A stretch of DNA of 64,000 nt from Amycolatopsis sp. NBRC 101858 (lineage in GTDB: Bacteria > Actinomycetota > Actinomycetes > Mycobacteriales > Pseudonocardiaceae): the NCBI RefSeq assembly GCF_030269325.1, contig NZ_BSTD01000005.1, positions 887,391-951,390 of the forward strand. The letters are read 5' to 3'. Shown here piece by piece: positions 32,925 to 41,780 of the stretch. A program made the translations under genes and the position numbers. The notes beneath the pieces are model-generated. The model had not been told where the DNA came from. It saw only the letters and a program-made list of their open reading frames with translations, and did not search any database. Position 1 is the stretch's first letter; each line of letters begins with the position of its first letter.

Positions 32925-34049
32925 GTGCACGAGGAATCCGAGCTGGTCACCGGCGAAGCCGTCGTCCTGGACCTGCGCGTCGCCAAGCTCGCGAGCCGCG
33001 CGCTGGCGATGGTGCTCGACGTCCTCGTGCAGTTCGCGCTGTTCATCGGCGCGTTCTTCGTGCTCACGCTCACCGTGCCGGGCGAGGACGAATCGCTCGC
33101 GCTGACCCTCATCCTGGTGTTCGTGGTGCTGATCATGGTCGGCTACCCGGTGCTGTTCGAGACGCTCTCGCGCGGCCGTTCGCTGGGCAAGATGGCGGTG
33201 GGGCTGCGCGTGGTGCGCGTCGACGGCGGGCCGATCCGCTTCCGCCACGCCCTCACGCGCGGGCTCGCCGGGTTCGTCATCGACTTCTGGGCGCTCGGCG
33301 TGTTCGGGGCGGTGGCGGTGATCGTGTCGCTGTGTTCGTCGGACGGCCGCCGCGTCGGTGACTTCCTCGCCGGGACGCTGGTGGTCCGCGACCGCGCGCC
33401 GGAAGGCGTGGCGTACCCGGCGATCGGCATGCCCCCGGGCCTCGAGGGCTGGGCGGCCCAGCTCGACCTGACGCGGCTCCCGGACGACCTCGCGCTGGCG
33501 AGCCGCCAGTTCCTGGCGCGGTTCGGCCAGCTGGCACCGGAAGCGGCGCACGCGCTGGGCTGGAAACTGGCGCAGCAGGTGGGCAACGCGCTGGGGACGC
33601 CGGTGCCGCCCGGGGTGCCGCCATGGGCGTTCCTGGCGGCGGTGCTGGCGGAACGGCGCAACCGCGACCACGCCCGGGCGGTCCAGGCGTACGTGGCCCA
33701 GGTGGCGGCGGCGCGAGGGCACCTTCCGGCGCCGGGGCCGGGGTATTCGGCGAGTGCCCAGGTCGGGGCGATGGCGACGGGCGGGCAGCCGGTTGCGGCG
33801 GCGCAGGCCCAGCCCTCGCCCTGGTCCGGCTCGACCGGCTCGACCGCGACGAGTTGGGCTGCGACCGGCTCGGCCGGGCTTGGCTCGCCCGACTCGGCTG
33901 GGACTGGCTCAGCCGGGCCCGGCTTGGCCGCGACCAGCTCGCCCTGGTCGGCCACGACCGGCTCGGCTGCCGCCGAGGCGGATCCGCCGACTCCGCCGTC
34001 CGGGACCCCAGCGGTTCCCGCCGAAAACCCCTTCACCCCGCCCGGCTAG
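32925..34049 (+). CDS. RDD family membrane protein with long Ser/Ala/Pro-rich tail
   Basis: 374 residues. Three hydrophobic segments of the RDD domain: KLASRALAMVLDVLVQFALF with its Arg-Asp signature, LMVGYPVLFETLSRGRSLGKMAVGLRVV given by GRSLGKMAVGLRVV, and FVIDFWALGVFGAV, then the DGRRVGDFLAGTLVVRDR motif. The tail from about residue 265 is low-complexity, with repeated TGSAG/STGS blocks. The RDD family is linked to Na+/H+ exchange or unknown transport. Its stop and the stop of the convergent metallopeptidase are read from one CTAG tetramer. Confidence 0.88.
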   Translation: MHEESELVTGEAVVLDLRVAKLASRALAMVLDVLVQFALFIGAFFVLTLTVPGEDESLALTLILVFVVLIMVGYPVLFETLSRGRSLGKMAVGLRVVRVDGGPIRFRHALTRGLAGFVIDFWALGVFGAVAVIVSLCSSDGRRVGDFLAGTLVVRDRAPEGVAYPAIGMPPGLEGWAAQLDLTRLPDDLALASRQFLARFGQLAPEAAHALGWKLAQQVGNALGTPVPPGVPPWAFLAAVLAERRNRDHARAVQAYVAQVAAARGHLPAPGPGYSASAQVGAMATGGQPVAAAQAQPSPWSGSTGSTATSWAATGSAGLGSPDSAGTGSAGPGLAATSSPWSATTGSAAAEADPPTPPSGTPAVPAENPFTPPG

Positions 34050-35710
34050 GACACGTCTCCCGACGCGGACAGCCACGTGTTGCACTGCTGGTTGCGGTTC
34101 TTGGTCGCGCCGTGCTGCCACCAGGAGATGTTGTGCTTGGCGCTGCCGTGGTCGCGCTTGCCGTTGCGGGCGTAGTCGTCGCCGCGGTCCTGGGCGTTCC
34201 AGGCCTCGTTGTAGATGTTCTTGTCGACCGAGCCGCCGGAAACCGACGCCGAGCCGAGGAACATGCCCGAGAAGCACTGCGCCTCGAGCTCCATCCGCCG
34301 GGACAGCTCCAGGCCGACCGCCGAGTCGGCGCCGGCGTCGTAGCGCTGGTCGCCGTAGGCCTCGGTGATGCCGGCCAGGTTCTGCACGTGGTGGCCGTAT
34401 TCGTGGGCCAGGATCGACAGGTACGGGCCGGGGTGGTTGCCCCAGACGTCGATCTCGATGCGGTCCATCGGCATGTAGATCGTGTCGTTCGAGGGGCAGT
34501 AGAACGGCGTGACGCCGGTGGTCGTGCCCCCGCTGCCGCACGGCGTCGACGACTCCGACAGCGACCGCGGCACCGACAGGTTCGGCGACCGGAACGGCAG
34601 GTTCACGGCGCCGAGCATCCGCGACCACATCGCGTCGAGGCAGGCGATCCCGGACTGGAAGAAGCGGGTGGCGCTGTTCTGGTCGGTCGCCCAGCGGCTC
34701 AGCGAGCAGGAGACGTTCTGCAGTCCGTAGTCGGCGCTGGCGAACAGGGGGTTGTTGCCGGTGGCGACGACCGAGCGGGGGCCGCTCGGCGTCTCGGACG
34801 TGCGGGTCGTGCGTTCGGTGGTTTCGCTGGTGGTCGTCTCTTCGGTGGACGACGTGGTCGCGGTGGTCTCGTCGGCGGAGGTGGTTTCGGAGGTGTCGGA
34901 GGGGTAGGTGCTGGAGTAGCCGGCGTCGGCGACGTGCCGGGTGTTGCCCCCGATCAGCGCGACGGCCGCGACGAGCCCCCCGACGACGGCGACGATCCCG
35001 ATGATCGCGACGGCAACGATGACCCCGGTGTTCGACTTCTTCGCGACGTAGGGCCGATAGCCGGGCGCGAAGCGAGGGCCGAAGGGAGCACCGGGAGGCG
35101 GGCCGGGGTAGGTGGGTGGAGCGGCCGCGGCCGGCGGCGGGAGCGGCGCGCCGAAGCCGGGACGAGGGTAGGCGCCGGACGGCGGGCCGTGCGTGGGAAA
35201 GCCTTGGGTGCCTTGTGGACCCCGGGGCGGCTGTCCGGGGAACTGCGCGCCTTGCGGCCACCCGGGCGCGCCGGCGGGTCCTTGCGGGCCTTGGCCAGGG
35301 GCACCGGCCGGGCCGCGAGGTGGCTGGCCGGGCTGTCCGCCGGGACCTCGGCCTTGCTGCGGAGCACCACCGGGTGTCGGGAACGGTCCGGTTTGCGGCG
35401 CACCGCTTTGTCCCGGCCCGCCGGGCGCGCCGTGCGGCGCTTGCCCGCCGGGGCTTTGGCTGGGACTGTGCGGCGCTTGCCCGCCGGGGCCTTGGCTGGG
35501 ACCCTGCGGCGCTTGCCCGCCCGAGCCCTGGCCGGGACCGCGCGGCGCCTGCCCCGCCTGCCCCGCCTGCCCCGCCTGCCCGCCCGGCCCCTGACCCGGC
35601 CGCCCCTGCGGCAGCGGCCGAACCCCGGGCGGCGGCAGCGGTCCCCGTCCCGGTGGCGGCACCGGCCGCCGCGGGTCTTGGGCACCCGGACCCTGTGGGC
35701 CTTGCGTCAT
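34046..35710 (-). CDS. Membrane-anchored neutral zinc metallopeptidase (YpfJ family), copy 2
   Basis: 554 residues from ATG 35710, after a G-rich leader. The first 210 or so residues are Gly/Pro/Gln repeats (units such as GPGQGSGGQAPQGPSQ), in places with a 12-residue period encoded by 36-bp tandem repeats. A TM segment follows (NTGVIVAVAIIGIVAVVGGLV), then a Thr/Ser/Glu linker and a peptidase domain with AHEYGHHVQ (HExxH) and ELSRRMELEAQCFSGMFLGS. The layout is the same as copy 1 at 24600, but with a far longer cytoplasmic tail. The two paralogues bracket the MoxR island, which suggests a shared envelope role. Likely cell-surface protease of unknown substrate. Confidence 0.88.
   Translation of the reverse strand: MTQGPQGPGAQDPRRPVPPPGRGPLPPPGVRPLPQGRPGQGPGGQAGQAGQAGQAPRGPGQGSGGQAPQGPSQGPGGQAPHSPSQSPGGQAPHGAPGGPGQSGAPQTGPFPTPGGAPQQGRGPGGQPGQPPRGPAGAPGQGPQGPAGAPGWPQGAQFPGQPPRGPQGTQGFPTHGPPSGAYPRPGFGAPLPPPAAAAPPTYPGPPPGAPFGPRFAPGYRPYVAKKSNTGVIVAVAIIGIVAVVGGLVAAVALIGGNTRHVADAGYSSTYPSDTSETTSADETTATTSSTEETTTSETTERTTRTSETPSGPRSVVATGNNPLFASADYGLQNVSCSLSRWATDQNSATRFFQSGIACLDAMWSRMLGAVNLPFRSPNLSVPRSLSESSTPCGSGGTTTGVTPFYCPSNDTIYMPMDRIEIDVWGNHPGPYLSILAHEYGHHVQNLAGITEAYGDQRYDAGADSAVGLELSRRMELEAQCFSGMFLGSASVSGGSVDKNIYNEAWNAQDRGDDYARNGKRDHGSAKHNISWWQHGATKNRNQQCNTWLSASGDVS
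35433..35590. repeat. 36-bp tandem repeat grading into a 9-bp repeat
   Basis: TGCGGCGC recurs at 35433, 35469 and 35505, and as CGCGGCGC at 35541, a 36-bp period; then GCCTGCCCC repeats with a 9-bp period to about 35583. It encodes Gly/Gln/Ala/Pro 12-mers and 3-mers in the tail of the metallopeptidase. Copy number probably varies between strains. Confidence 0.8.
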
Positions 35711-35815
35711 GAAAGCGGAACCCCCCGTGCGATTTCCCCGTCGGAAGCGGCGTACCTGCGGAGATCTCGCCGTTCCGGGCGTCAGCATAGAGCGGGTGCT
35801 CTAGGGTGTGGTGCT

Positions 35816-37534
35816 GTGTTGAGCAAATGGGGGACAGCGGCCGCGGTCGCCGCGATGGCCGTGCTGACCGCCGGGCCCGCCGCCGCGCAAGGGCCGTCCG
35901 CCGGGCCCGTCCTGCCGAACGCTCCCTCCGAGCAGGCGAAGAAGCCCCAGCAGCTGAACGGCGAAAACGTCCAGCCGCCCGAAGGCGCCACCGCCGACGT
36001 CGCCCTCAAGGTCCTCCGCGACGGCTCCCTCCAGGTCACCGAGAAGGTCACCGTCCCCGGCGGGAAGCAGCTCACCTCGCGCGTCCCCCTGAAAGTCTCG
36101 GCCGGCGACGACCAGGACCGCGTCTTCGAAGCGAAAGACATCAAGACCGAGGGCGCCGCCACCAGCCAGCTGACCGGCGACCAGCTCGTCCTCACCTTCA
36201 CGGGCGGCACGTCCACCGTCACCTACACCGTCGACGGCGCCATCGCCGACCAAAGCGGCCGCCAGCAAGCCCGCTGGCAGGTCGCCAGCGGCTTCGACAC
36301 CCCGCTCGCGAAGCTCACCGCCTCCTTCCTCGCGCCTTCCCCGCGGCTGTCCCCAGTGGACTGCTTCGCCGGCCCGATCGGTTCCAGCCAGCGCTGCACC
36401 CTCGCCGAGCTCGACCACACCGGCGTCGTCCGGCTCGAACAGAACGACGTCCAGCCGGGCGACCGCGTCGACCTGCTCGTCGGGCTCCCCGCCGGCACCG
36501 TCCCGGCCAACGCGAAGTTCGCCGACGTCGGTCTCTTCGCCACCGCCTTCGCCTTCACCCCGCTGACCGGCGTCGTCTTCGCCCTCCTGCTCGTCTTCCT
36601 GATCGCCGGCGGCATCTTCGTCGCGCGCCGTCGCAAGGAAGACGCCGGCGCGCTCACCACCGCCACCGGCCCGGTCGAGGTCCTGCTCCGCGACGGCGAA
36701 CGCGTCTTCTTCGCCAGCCCCGACGGCGTCCTGCCCGGCCAGGTCGGCACCGTCGTCGACGAGACCGTCGACGTCGTCGACATCAGCGCCACCGTCGTCG
36801 ACCTCGCCGTGCGCAACTACCTCTGGCTCGCCGAAGTACCGGACCAAGACTGGCAAATCGCCCGCCGCAACCCGCCGGACGAGCACCTGCACGACTTCGA
36901 ACGCGCCGTCTACGAGACGCTCCTGCCGGCCGGCACCGACGCCGTCCTGGTGTCGCAGCTGCGCGCCCGCGGCCGGCTCGACCTGCGCAAGATCAGCGAC
37001 GCGATGTACGCCGACGTCGTCACCAAGCGCTGGTTCTCCCGCCGCCCCGACACCGCCCGCGGCCGCCTGACCTGGCTCGGCGCCGGCATCTTCGCGCTCG
37101 GCGCGGCCGCCACCGCGGTCCTCACCTTCACGGTCGGCGACGCGCTGCTCGGCGTCGCGGTCGCGCTGGCCGGGCTCGCCGTCGCCGCGGCGGCCGCGCT
37201 GCTGCCCTCGCGCACCGCACGCGGCCGGGTGCTCGTCGGCCAGGTCCGCGGCCTGCTCGACTACCTCCACACCGCCAAGGCCGAGGACATCCCGCCGGCC
37301 GACCGCGAGATGGTGTTCTCGCGCTCGCTGCCGTACGCGGTCGTCCTGGGCGACACCGAACGCTGGCTCGGCACCTTCGCCGCGCTCAACCCCGCGTCGG
37401 ACGGCTCGGCCGGGCTCTACTGGTACGGCGGCATGGAGTCCGACCAGGACCTGCGCCGCTTCGGCACGCACTTCCCGTCGTTCCTGACGGCGCTCGACGG
37501 GCTGCTCACCGCGTCCGCCCGCGCGTCCCGCTGA
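35816..37534 (+). CDS. DUF2207 membrane protein, copy 1
   Basis: 572 residues from GTG 35816 (TTG 35819 possible). A TAGGGT box ends 8 bp before it, so the mRNA may be leaderless. A signal peptide ends near residue 26 (AGPAAAQ). The extracytoplasmic DUF2207 beta domain has VALKVLRDGSLQVTEKVTVPG and TYTVDGAIADQ, then a TM near 246-265, a cytoplasmic winged part with ATVVDLAVRNYLWLAEVPDQ and ARRNPPDEHLHDFERAVYETL, two more TM segments and a final ADREMVFSRSLPYAVVLGDTERW. DUF2207 proteins are widespread and unassigned. Followed 2 bp later by a paralogue. Confidence 0.85.
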   Translation: MLSKWGTAAAVAAMAVLTAGPAAAQGPSAGPVLPNAPSEQAKKPQQLNGENVQPPEGATADVALKVLRDGSLQVTEKVTVPGGKQLTSRVPLKVSAGDDQDRVFEAKDIKTEGAATSQLTGDQLVLTFTGGTSTVTYTVDGAIADQSGRQQARWQVASGFDTPLAKLTASFLAPSPRLSPVDCFAGPIGSSQRCTLAELDHTGVVRLEQNDVQPGDRVDLLVGLPAGTVPANAKFADVGLFATAFAFTPLTGVVFALLLVFLIAGGIFVARRRKEDAGALTTATGPVEVLLRDGERVFFASPDGVLPGQVGTVVDETVDVVDISATVVDLAVRNYLWLAEVPDQDWQIARRNPPDEHLHDFERAVYETLLPAGTDAVLVSQLRARGRLDLRKISDAMYADVVTKRWFSRRPDTARGRLTWLGAGIFALGAAATAVLTFTVGDALLGVAVALAGLAVAAAAALLPSRTARGRVLVGQVRGLLDYLHTAKAEDIPPADREMVFSRSLPYAVVLGDTERWLGTFAALNPASDGSAGLYWYGGMESDQDLRRFGTHFPSFLTALDGLLTASARASR

Positions 37535-37536
37535 CC

Positions 37537-39102
37537 GTGCTCGCCGGAGTGGTCCTCGCGCTCTTCCTGGCCGCCGCGCCGGGAGACGACCCGCCGCTGC
37601 CCACCGTCCCGCAGAGCGCCGAGATCCAGCTCAAGGTCGAGCGCGACGGCTCGCTCTCGGTCGCCGAAGCGATCTCCGTACCCGACGGCGTCACGATGGA
37701 CCGCCGCGTCCCGCTGCGGGTCGCCGCGCCGCACCACCGCGACCGCGTCTACGGCGTCCGCGAAGTCGTCCTCGAAGGCAGCGGGAACGCCCAGGTGGAC
37801 GCGGACGCGTTCACCGTCCACCTCACCGCGGGCACGTCGATCGTCCGGTACACAGTGGACGGTGCGGTCGCCGGGAACCAGGTCACCTGGGAGCTGGCCG
37901 GTGGCTGGAGCACCGACCTCAAGTTCATCCGGGCCTCCTTCGCGGCGCCGAAGATCCCGGTCGCCGTCGACTGCGCGATCGGCGGCTTCCCGTGCGCCGC
38001 CGCGCAGATCGACCACGCCGGGCTGACGCGGTTCAGCCAGCAGAACCTCGCGGCGGGCGACCGGATGACGGCGACGATCGAGGTGCCCGAGCACACCGTC
38101 CCGGCGAACGAAGTCCTCGTCCCGGCCAAGACGATCGCGGGTGCGTTCGTCCTCACGACGCCGGTCGCCTGGGCCTGGGCGGGCTTCGCCGCGCTCCTGC
38201 TGGCCGCGGCCGCGTTCGTCGGTTTCGCCCGCCGCCGTGCCACCGGCGACCCGCCCCAGGCCGGGCTGATCGCGAAGAACGGCGAGTTCGCGTCCCCGGA
38301 GGGCGTGCTGCCCGGGCACATCGGCTTGCTGCTGCACGGCAGCGCCGGGCCCGCCGACCTGGCCGCGACCGTGCTCGACCTGGCCGTCCGCAACTACGTC
38401 TGGGTGAGCGACGGCCCGACGCTGACCCGCCGCAACCCGCCCGACGAGCACCTGACGTCCTTCGAACGTGCCGTCTTCGAGGCCGTCCTCCCTGGCGAAT
38501 CGGTGACCCTCGCCGAACTGCGGCAGCGGCACGTCGAGATCCCACGGGTGGCGCTGCACGCCGACCTCGCCGGCCGCGGCTGGCTCGCGACCGGGCGGCT
38601 CGGGCGGGCCGGAATCCGGGTCGTCTGCTACGGCGTGTTCCTGACGATCCTGCTCGCGCTGACCGCCGGGTACGCCCAGCTCGGCGTCATCCTCGCGCTG
38701 GCCGGGGCCGCCGCCGTCGCCGTCTCGGCCGCGCTGCCCGCCCGCCGGCACGCGGGCGCGGAGGTCGCGCGCCGGCTTCGCGGTGTGGCCGGGCAGCTCG
38801 CGGCGACGCGGGCGAAGGACTTCGACAAGCCGCAGCGCGAGCTGGTGTTCTCCCGCGGCCTGCCGTACGCGTCAGCTCTGGGCGAACTAGGTCCCTGGGT
38901 GGCCGCGTTCGACGGCCTCGACCACCCGCCACCGGTGTACTGGCACGACGGCGATATCACGCCTGACCAGGCCGGATCCTTCGCGACGGCGCTCGCGGGC
39001 ACGTTCGCCGGCGCCCACCGCGGCCGCCTGCTCGCCGCCGTCGGAGTGGACACCGGTTCTCACCCGCCAGCCGGGAAGCCAGGAGGCGCCGAGCCGTCGT
39101 AG
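37537..39102 (+). CDS. DUF2207 membrane protein, copy 2
   Basis: 521 residues from GTG 37537, 2 bp after the stop of copy 1. Same order of elements: signal/TM at the N-terminus, IQLKVERDGSLSVAEAISVPDG, RYTVDGAVAGNQVTWELAGG summarised by YTVDGAV, TM near 207-227, ATVLDLAVRNYVWVSDG, RRNPPDEHLTSFERAVFEAVLPG, and QRELVFSRGLPYASALGELGPW. A tandem duplicate that has diverged; the outer domain retains a Cys pair (DCAIGGFPC). The two may form a heteromer. Function unknown. Confidence 0.85.
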   Translation: MLAGVVLALFLAAAPGDDPPLPTVPQSAEIQLKVERDGSLSVAEAISVPDGVTMDRRVPLRVAAPHHRDRVYGVREVVLEGSGNAQVDADAFTVHLTAGTSIVRYTVDGAVAGNQVTWELAGGWSTDLKFIRASFAAPKIPVAVDCAIGGFPCAAAQIDHAGLTRFSQQNLAAGDRMTATIEVPEHTVPANEVLVPAKTIAGAFVLTTPVAWAWAGFAALLLAAAAFVGFARRRATGDPPQAGLIAKNGEFASPEGVLPGHIGLLLHGSAGPADLAATVLDLAVRNYVWVSDGPTLTRRNPPDEHLTSFERAVFEAVLPGESVTLAELRQRHVEIPRVALHADLAGRGWLATGRLGRAGIRVVCYGVFLTILLALTAGYAQLGVILALAGAAAVAVSAALPARRHAGAEVARRLRGVAGQLAATRAKDFDKPQRELVFSRGLPYASALGELGPWVAAFDGLDHPPPVYWHDGDITPDQAGSFATALAGTFAGAHRGRLLAAVGVDTGSHPPAGKPGGAEPS

Positions 39103-39111
39103 GGTGGGGCC

Positions 39112-40404
39112 ATGGCCGATCCCGAGCTCGTCCGATACTCCCTAGACAACGGTCTGCGCGTGGTCCTCGCACCCGACGCGACCGCGCCGGTGGTCGGCGT
39201 CAGCGTGCACTACGACGTGGGTTTCCGCTCCGAGCCGGAGGGGCGCACCGGGTTCGCGCACCTCTTCGAGCACCTGATGTTCCAGGGCTCCGAGAGCCTG
39301 GAGAAACTCGCCCACTTCCGGCACGTGCAGTCCAGCGGCGGCACCTTCAACGGGTCCACCCACCCGGACTACACCGACTACTTCGAGGTGCTGCCGAGCG
39401 CCGCGCTGGAGCGCGCGCTCTTCCTCGAAGCCGACCGGATGCGCGCGCCGAAGCTGACCGCGGAGAACCTGGCGAACCAGATCGACGTCGTCAAGGAGGA
39501 GATCCGGCTCAACGTGCTGAACCGGCCCTACGGCGGGTTCCCGTGGATCACCCTGCCGCCGGTCCTGTACTCGACGTTCCCGAACGCGCACAACGGTTAC
39601 GGCGGCTTCGAGGACCTCGAGAGCGCCACGGTCGAAGACTGCGCGGCGTTCTTCGACACCTACTACTCGCCGGCGAACGCCGTGCTCACGGTGGCCGGTG
39701 ACTTCGAGGTCGACAACGCCAAGAAGCTGATCGAGCAGCACTTCGGCGACGTCCCGCACCGGCCCGCACCGCAGCGGCCGTCCTTCGCCGAACCGCTGCC
39801 GACCACCGAGCTGCGCGGCGAGGTCGAAGACCCGCACGCCCCGCTGCCCGCGCTCGGCATCGGCTACCGGATGCCGGACCCGATCAACGACGTCGACGGC
39901 TACCTGGCCTACCTGGTGCTCGCCGGGGTCCTGACCGACGGCGACGGCTCCCGCCTGCAGCAGCGGCTGGTGCACAAGGAACCGCTGGTCGTCGACATCG
40001 GCGCCGGCGCCGGGCTGTTCGGCCCGTTCGAGGCCCGCGACCCGGACACGTTCACCATCACGCTGATCCACCCGCACGAGGTGCCGCGCGAGCGCGTGCT
40101 CGCCGCGCTGGACGACGAGCTGGAGAAGATCGCCGAGAACCCGCCGGACTCCCAGGAGCTGCGGAAGGTCACCGCCCGCTGGGCGGCGAGCCTGCACTCC
40201 GAGCACGACCGCCTGGTCTCCCGGACGCTGGCGCTCGGCTCGTTCGAACTGCTCTACGGCGACGCGTCGCTGGTGTACCGGCTCGCGGACCGGATGTCCG
40301 CCGTCACCTCGGAAGCCGTTTCGGCGGCGGCGAAGGCGCTGCGCCCCGACGCGCGCGCCGTCCTGGTGGTCAAGCCCGCTTCGGAAGGGACCAACGAGCA
40401 GTGA
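39112..40404 (+). CDS. M16 peptidase, zinc-binding (beta-type) subunit
   Basis: 430 residues. The inverted zincin motif HLFEH is at 50-54, with the distal glutamate in VVKEEI near 129. It lacks the Arg/Tyr pair that positions substrate in the C-terminal domain. The family degrades or processes peptides inside a clam-shell formed by two homologous halves. No signal peptide, so it is probably cytoplasmic. The neighbouring gene overlaps by 4 bp and has complementary features, so an obligate heterodimer like bacterial two-subunit M16B peptidases is likely. Confidence 0.93.
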   Translation: MADPELVRYSLDNGLRVVLAPDATAPVVGVSVHYDVGFRSEPEGRTGFAHLFEHLMFQGSESLEKLAHFRHVQSSGGTFNGSTHPDYTDYFEVLPSAALERALFLEADRMRAPKLTAENLANQIDVVKEEIRLNVLNRPYGGFPWITLPPVLYSTFPNAHNGYGGFEDLESATVEDCAAFFDTYYSPANAVLTVAGDFEVDNAKKLIEQHFGDVPHRPAPQRPSFAEPLPTTELRGEVEDPHAPLPALGIGYRMPDPINDVDGYLAYLVLAGVLTDGDGSRLQQRLVHKEPLVVDIGAGAGLFGPFEARDPDTFTITLIHPHEVPRERVLAALDDELEKIAENPPDSQELRKVTARWAASLHSEHDRLVSRTLALGSFELLYGDASLVYRLADRMSAVTSEAVSAAAKALRPDARAVLVVKPASEGTNEQ

Positions 40405-41780
40405 CTTCAGCAACGCACCGCAGCGCGGAGGAGATCGGCCGCACCGCGCGGGGGCCGCGCCCGCTGCCGCCGCTCGGCGAGCAGCGTGCCGCCGGCGATC
40501 TGTCCCATGTGGACACCGAGCTCTCGAACGGCCTGCGCGTGCTGGCCGTGCGCAAGGCGACCGTGCCGATGGTCGAGGCGCGGCTGTGGATCCCGTTCGC
40601 GGGGGACGACGCGCTGCACCCGGCGACGTCCGAGGTGCTCGCCGAGACGATCCTGACCGGCACCGCGCGCCGCAACCGCATCGAGATCGACGCCGAGCTG
40701 GCGCTGATCGGCGGCGACATCGGCGCCGGCGTCGACCCGGAACGCCTGGTGCTGACCGGATCCGCGCTCGCCGACAAGCTGCCGACGTTCCTCGACGTGC
40801 TCGGCGACGTCCTCACCGGGGCGACCTACGCCGACGAGGAGATCGCGCGCGAGAAGGAACGGCTGGTCGAGCGGATCGCCGTGTCGCGCACGCAGCCGCG
40901 CACGATCGCGCGGGAGGCACTGCAGAAGCACCGCTACGGCGACCACCCCGCCACGCGCGAGGTCCCGAAGGCCGAAGACGTCGCCGTCGTGACGCCCGAG
41001 CAGGTCCGGGCGCTGCACCAGGCGTCGGTGCTGCCGCGCGGCGCGGTCCTGGTGCTGGTCGGCGACATCGACCCGCAGGCCGTCGTCGGCGACCTGGAGA
41101 AGGTGCTCGGCGGCTGGGCGTCGGACCGCTCCGCCGTGCGGCTGCCGCCGCTGCCGGAGCTGACCGGCCCGAACGTGCTGCTGGTGCCGCGCGCCGGGGC
41201 CGTGCAGTCGCAGATCCGGCTTTCGGCGCAGACCGTGCCGCGCACCGACCCGGGTTACGCGGCGCTGCAGCTGGCGAACCTGGCCTACGGCGGGTACTTC
41301 TCGTCGCGGCTGGTGGAGAACATCCGCGAGAACAAGGGGTACACCTACTCCGCGCACTCCGGGTTCGAGTTCACCGACGGCACCGCGGTGGTCAACGTCG
41401 ACGCGGACACCGCCACCGAGGCGACCGCGCCGGCACTGCTGGAGACCCGCTACGAGCTGGGCCGCCTCGGCCAGGTCCCGCCGGCCGGCGACGAGCTGGA
41501 GTCGGTGCGGCAGTACGCGATCGGCTCGCTGCTGACGTCGACGTCGTCGCAGTCCGGGCTGGCCGGCCAGGTGCTGGCGCTGGCCTCGACCGGGCTGAGC
41601 CTGGAGTGGCTCACCGAGCACCCGGCGCGGGTGGCGGCGGTGACCGCCGACGAGGTGGCCGAAGCGGCGCTGAAGTTCTTCGCTCCCAAGCGGTTCACCG
41701 GCGTGGTCGTCGGGGATGCGGCGGTGCTGGAACGCAAGCTCGTGTCCCTCGGAGACGTCGTCGTGGGCGAGCCGGCCTGA
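40401..41780 (+). CDS. M16 peptidase, substrate-binding (alpha-type) subunit
   Basis: 459 residues; GTG 40401 overlaps the previous stop. The M16 fold is clear (LSNGLRVLAVRKATVPMVEARLWIPF is the usual opening, given as NGLRVLAV), but the site of HxxEH reads HPATSEVLAETIL, so zinc cannot be bound. The Arg/Tyr element is present: FSSRLVENIRENKGYTYS, with R303 and Y314/Y316. This is the reverse of its partner. Together they should make one active site. The stop overlaps the nudC ATG by one base. Confidence 0.92.
   Translation: MTSATHRSAEEIGRTARGPRPLPPLGEQRAAGDLSHVDTELSNGLRVLAVRKATVPMVEARLWIPFAGDDALHPATSEVLAETILTGTARRNRIEIDAELALIGGDIGAGVDPERLVLTGSALADKLPTFLDVLGDVLTGATYADEEIAREKERLVERIAVSRTQPRTIAREALQKHRYGDHPATREVPKAEDVAVVTPEQVRALHQASVLPRGAVLVLVGDIDPQAVVGDLEKVLGGWASDRSAVRLPPLPELTGPNVLLVPRAGAVQSQIRLSAQTVPRTDPGYAALQLANLAYGGYFSSRLVENIRENKGYTYSAHSGFEFTDGTAVVNVDADTATEATAPALLETRYELGRLGQVPPAGDELESVRQYAIGSLLTSTSSQSGLAGQVLALASTGLSLEWLTEHPARVAAVTADEVAEAALKFFAPKRFTGVVVGDAAVLERKLVSLGDVVVGEPA

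Noticed and set aside
33623..35815. Upstream extension of the first DUF2207 protein
   Set aside because: The frame stays open through the RDD and metallopeptidase genes only because of GC bias; the signal peptide and promoter fix the start near 35816.
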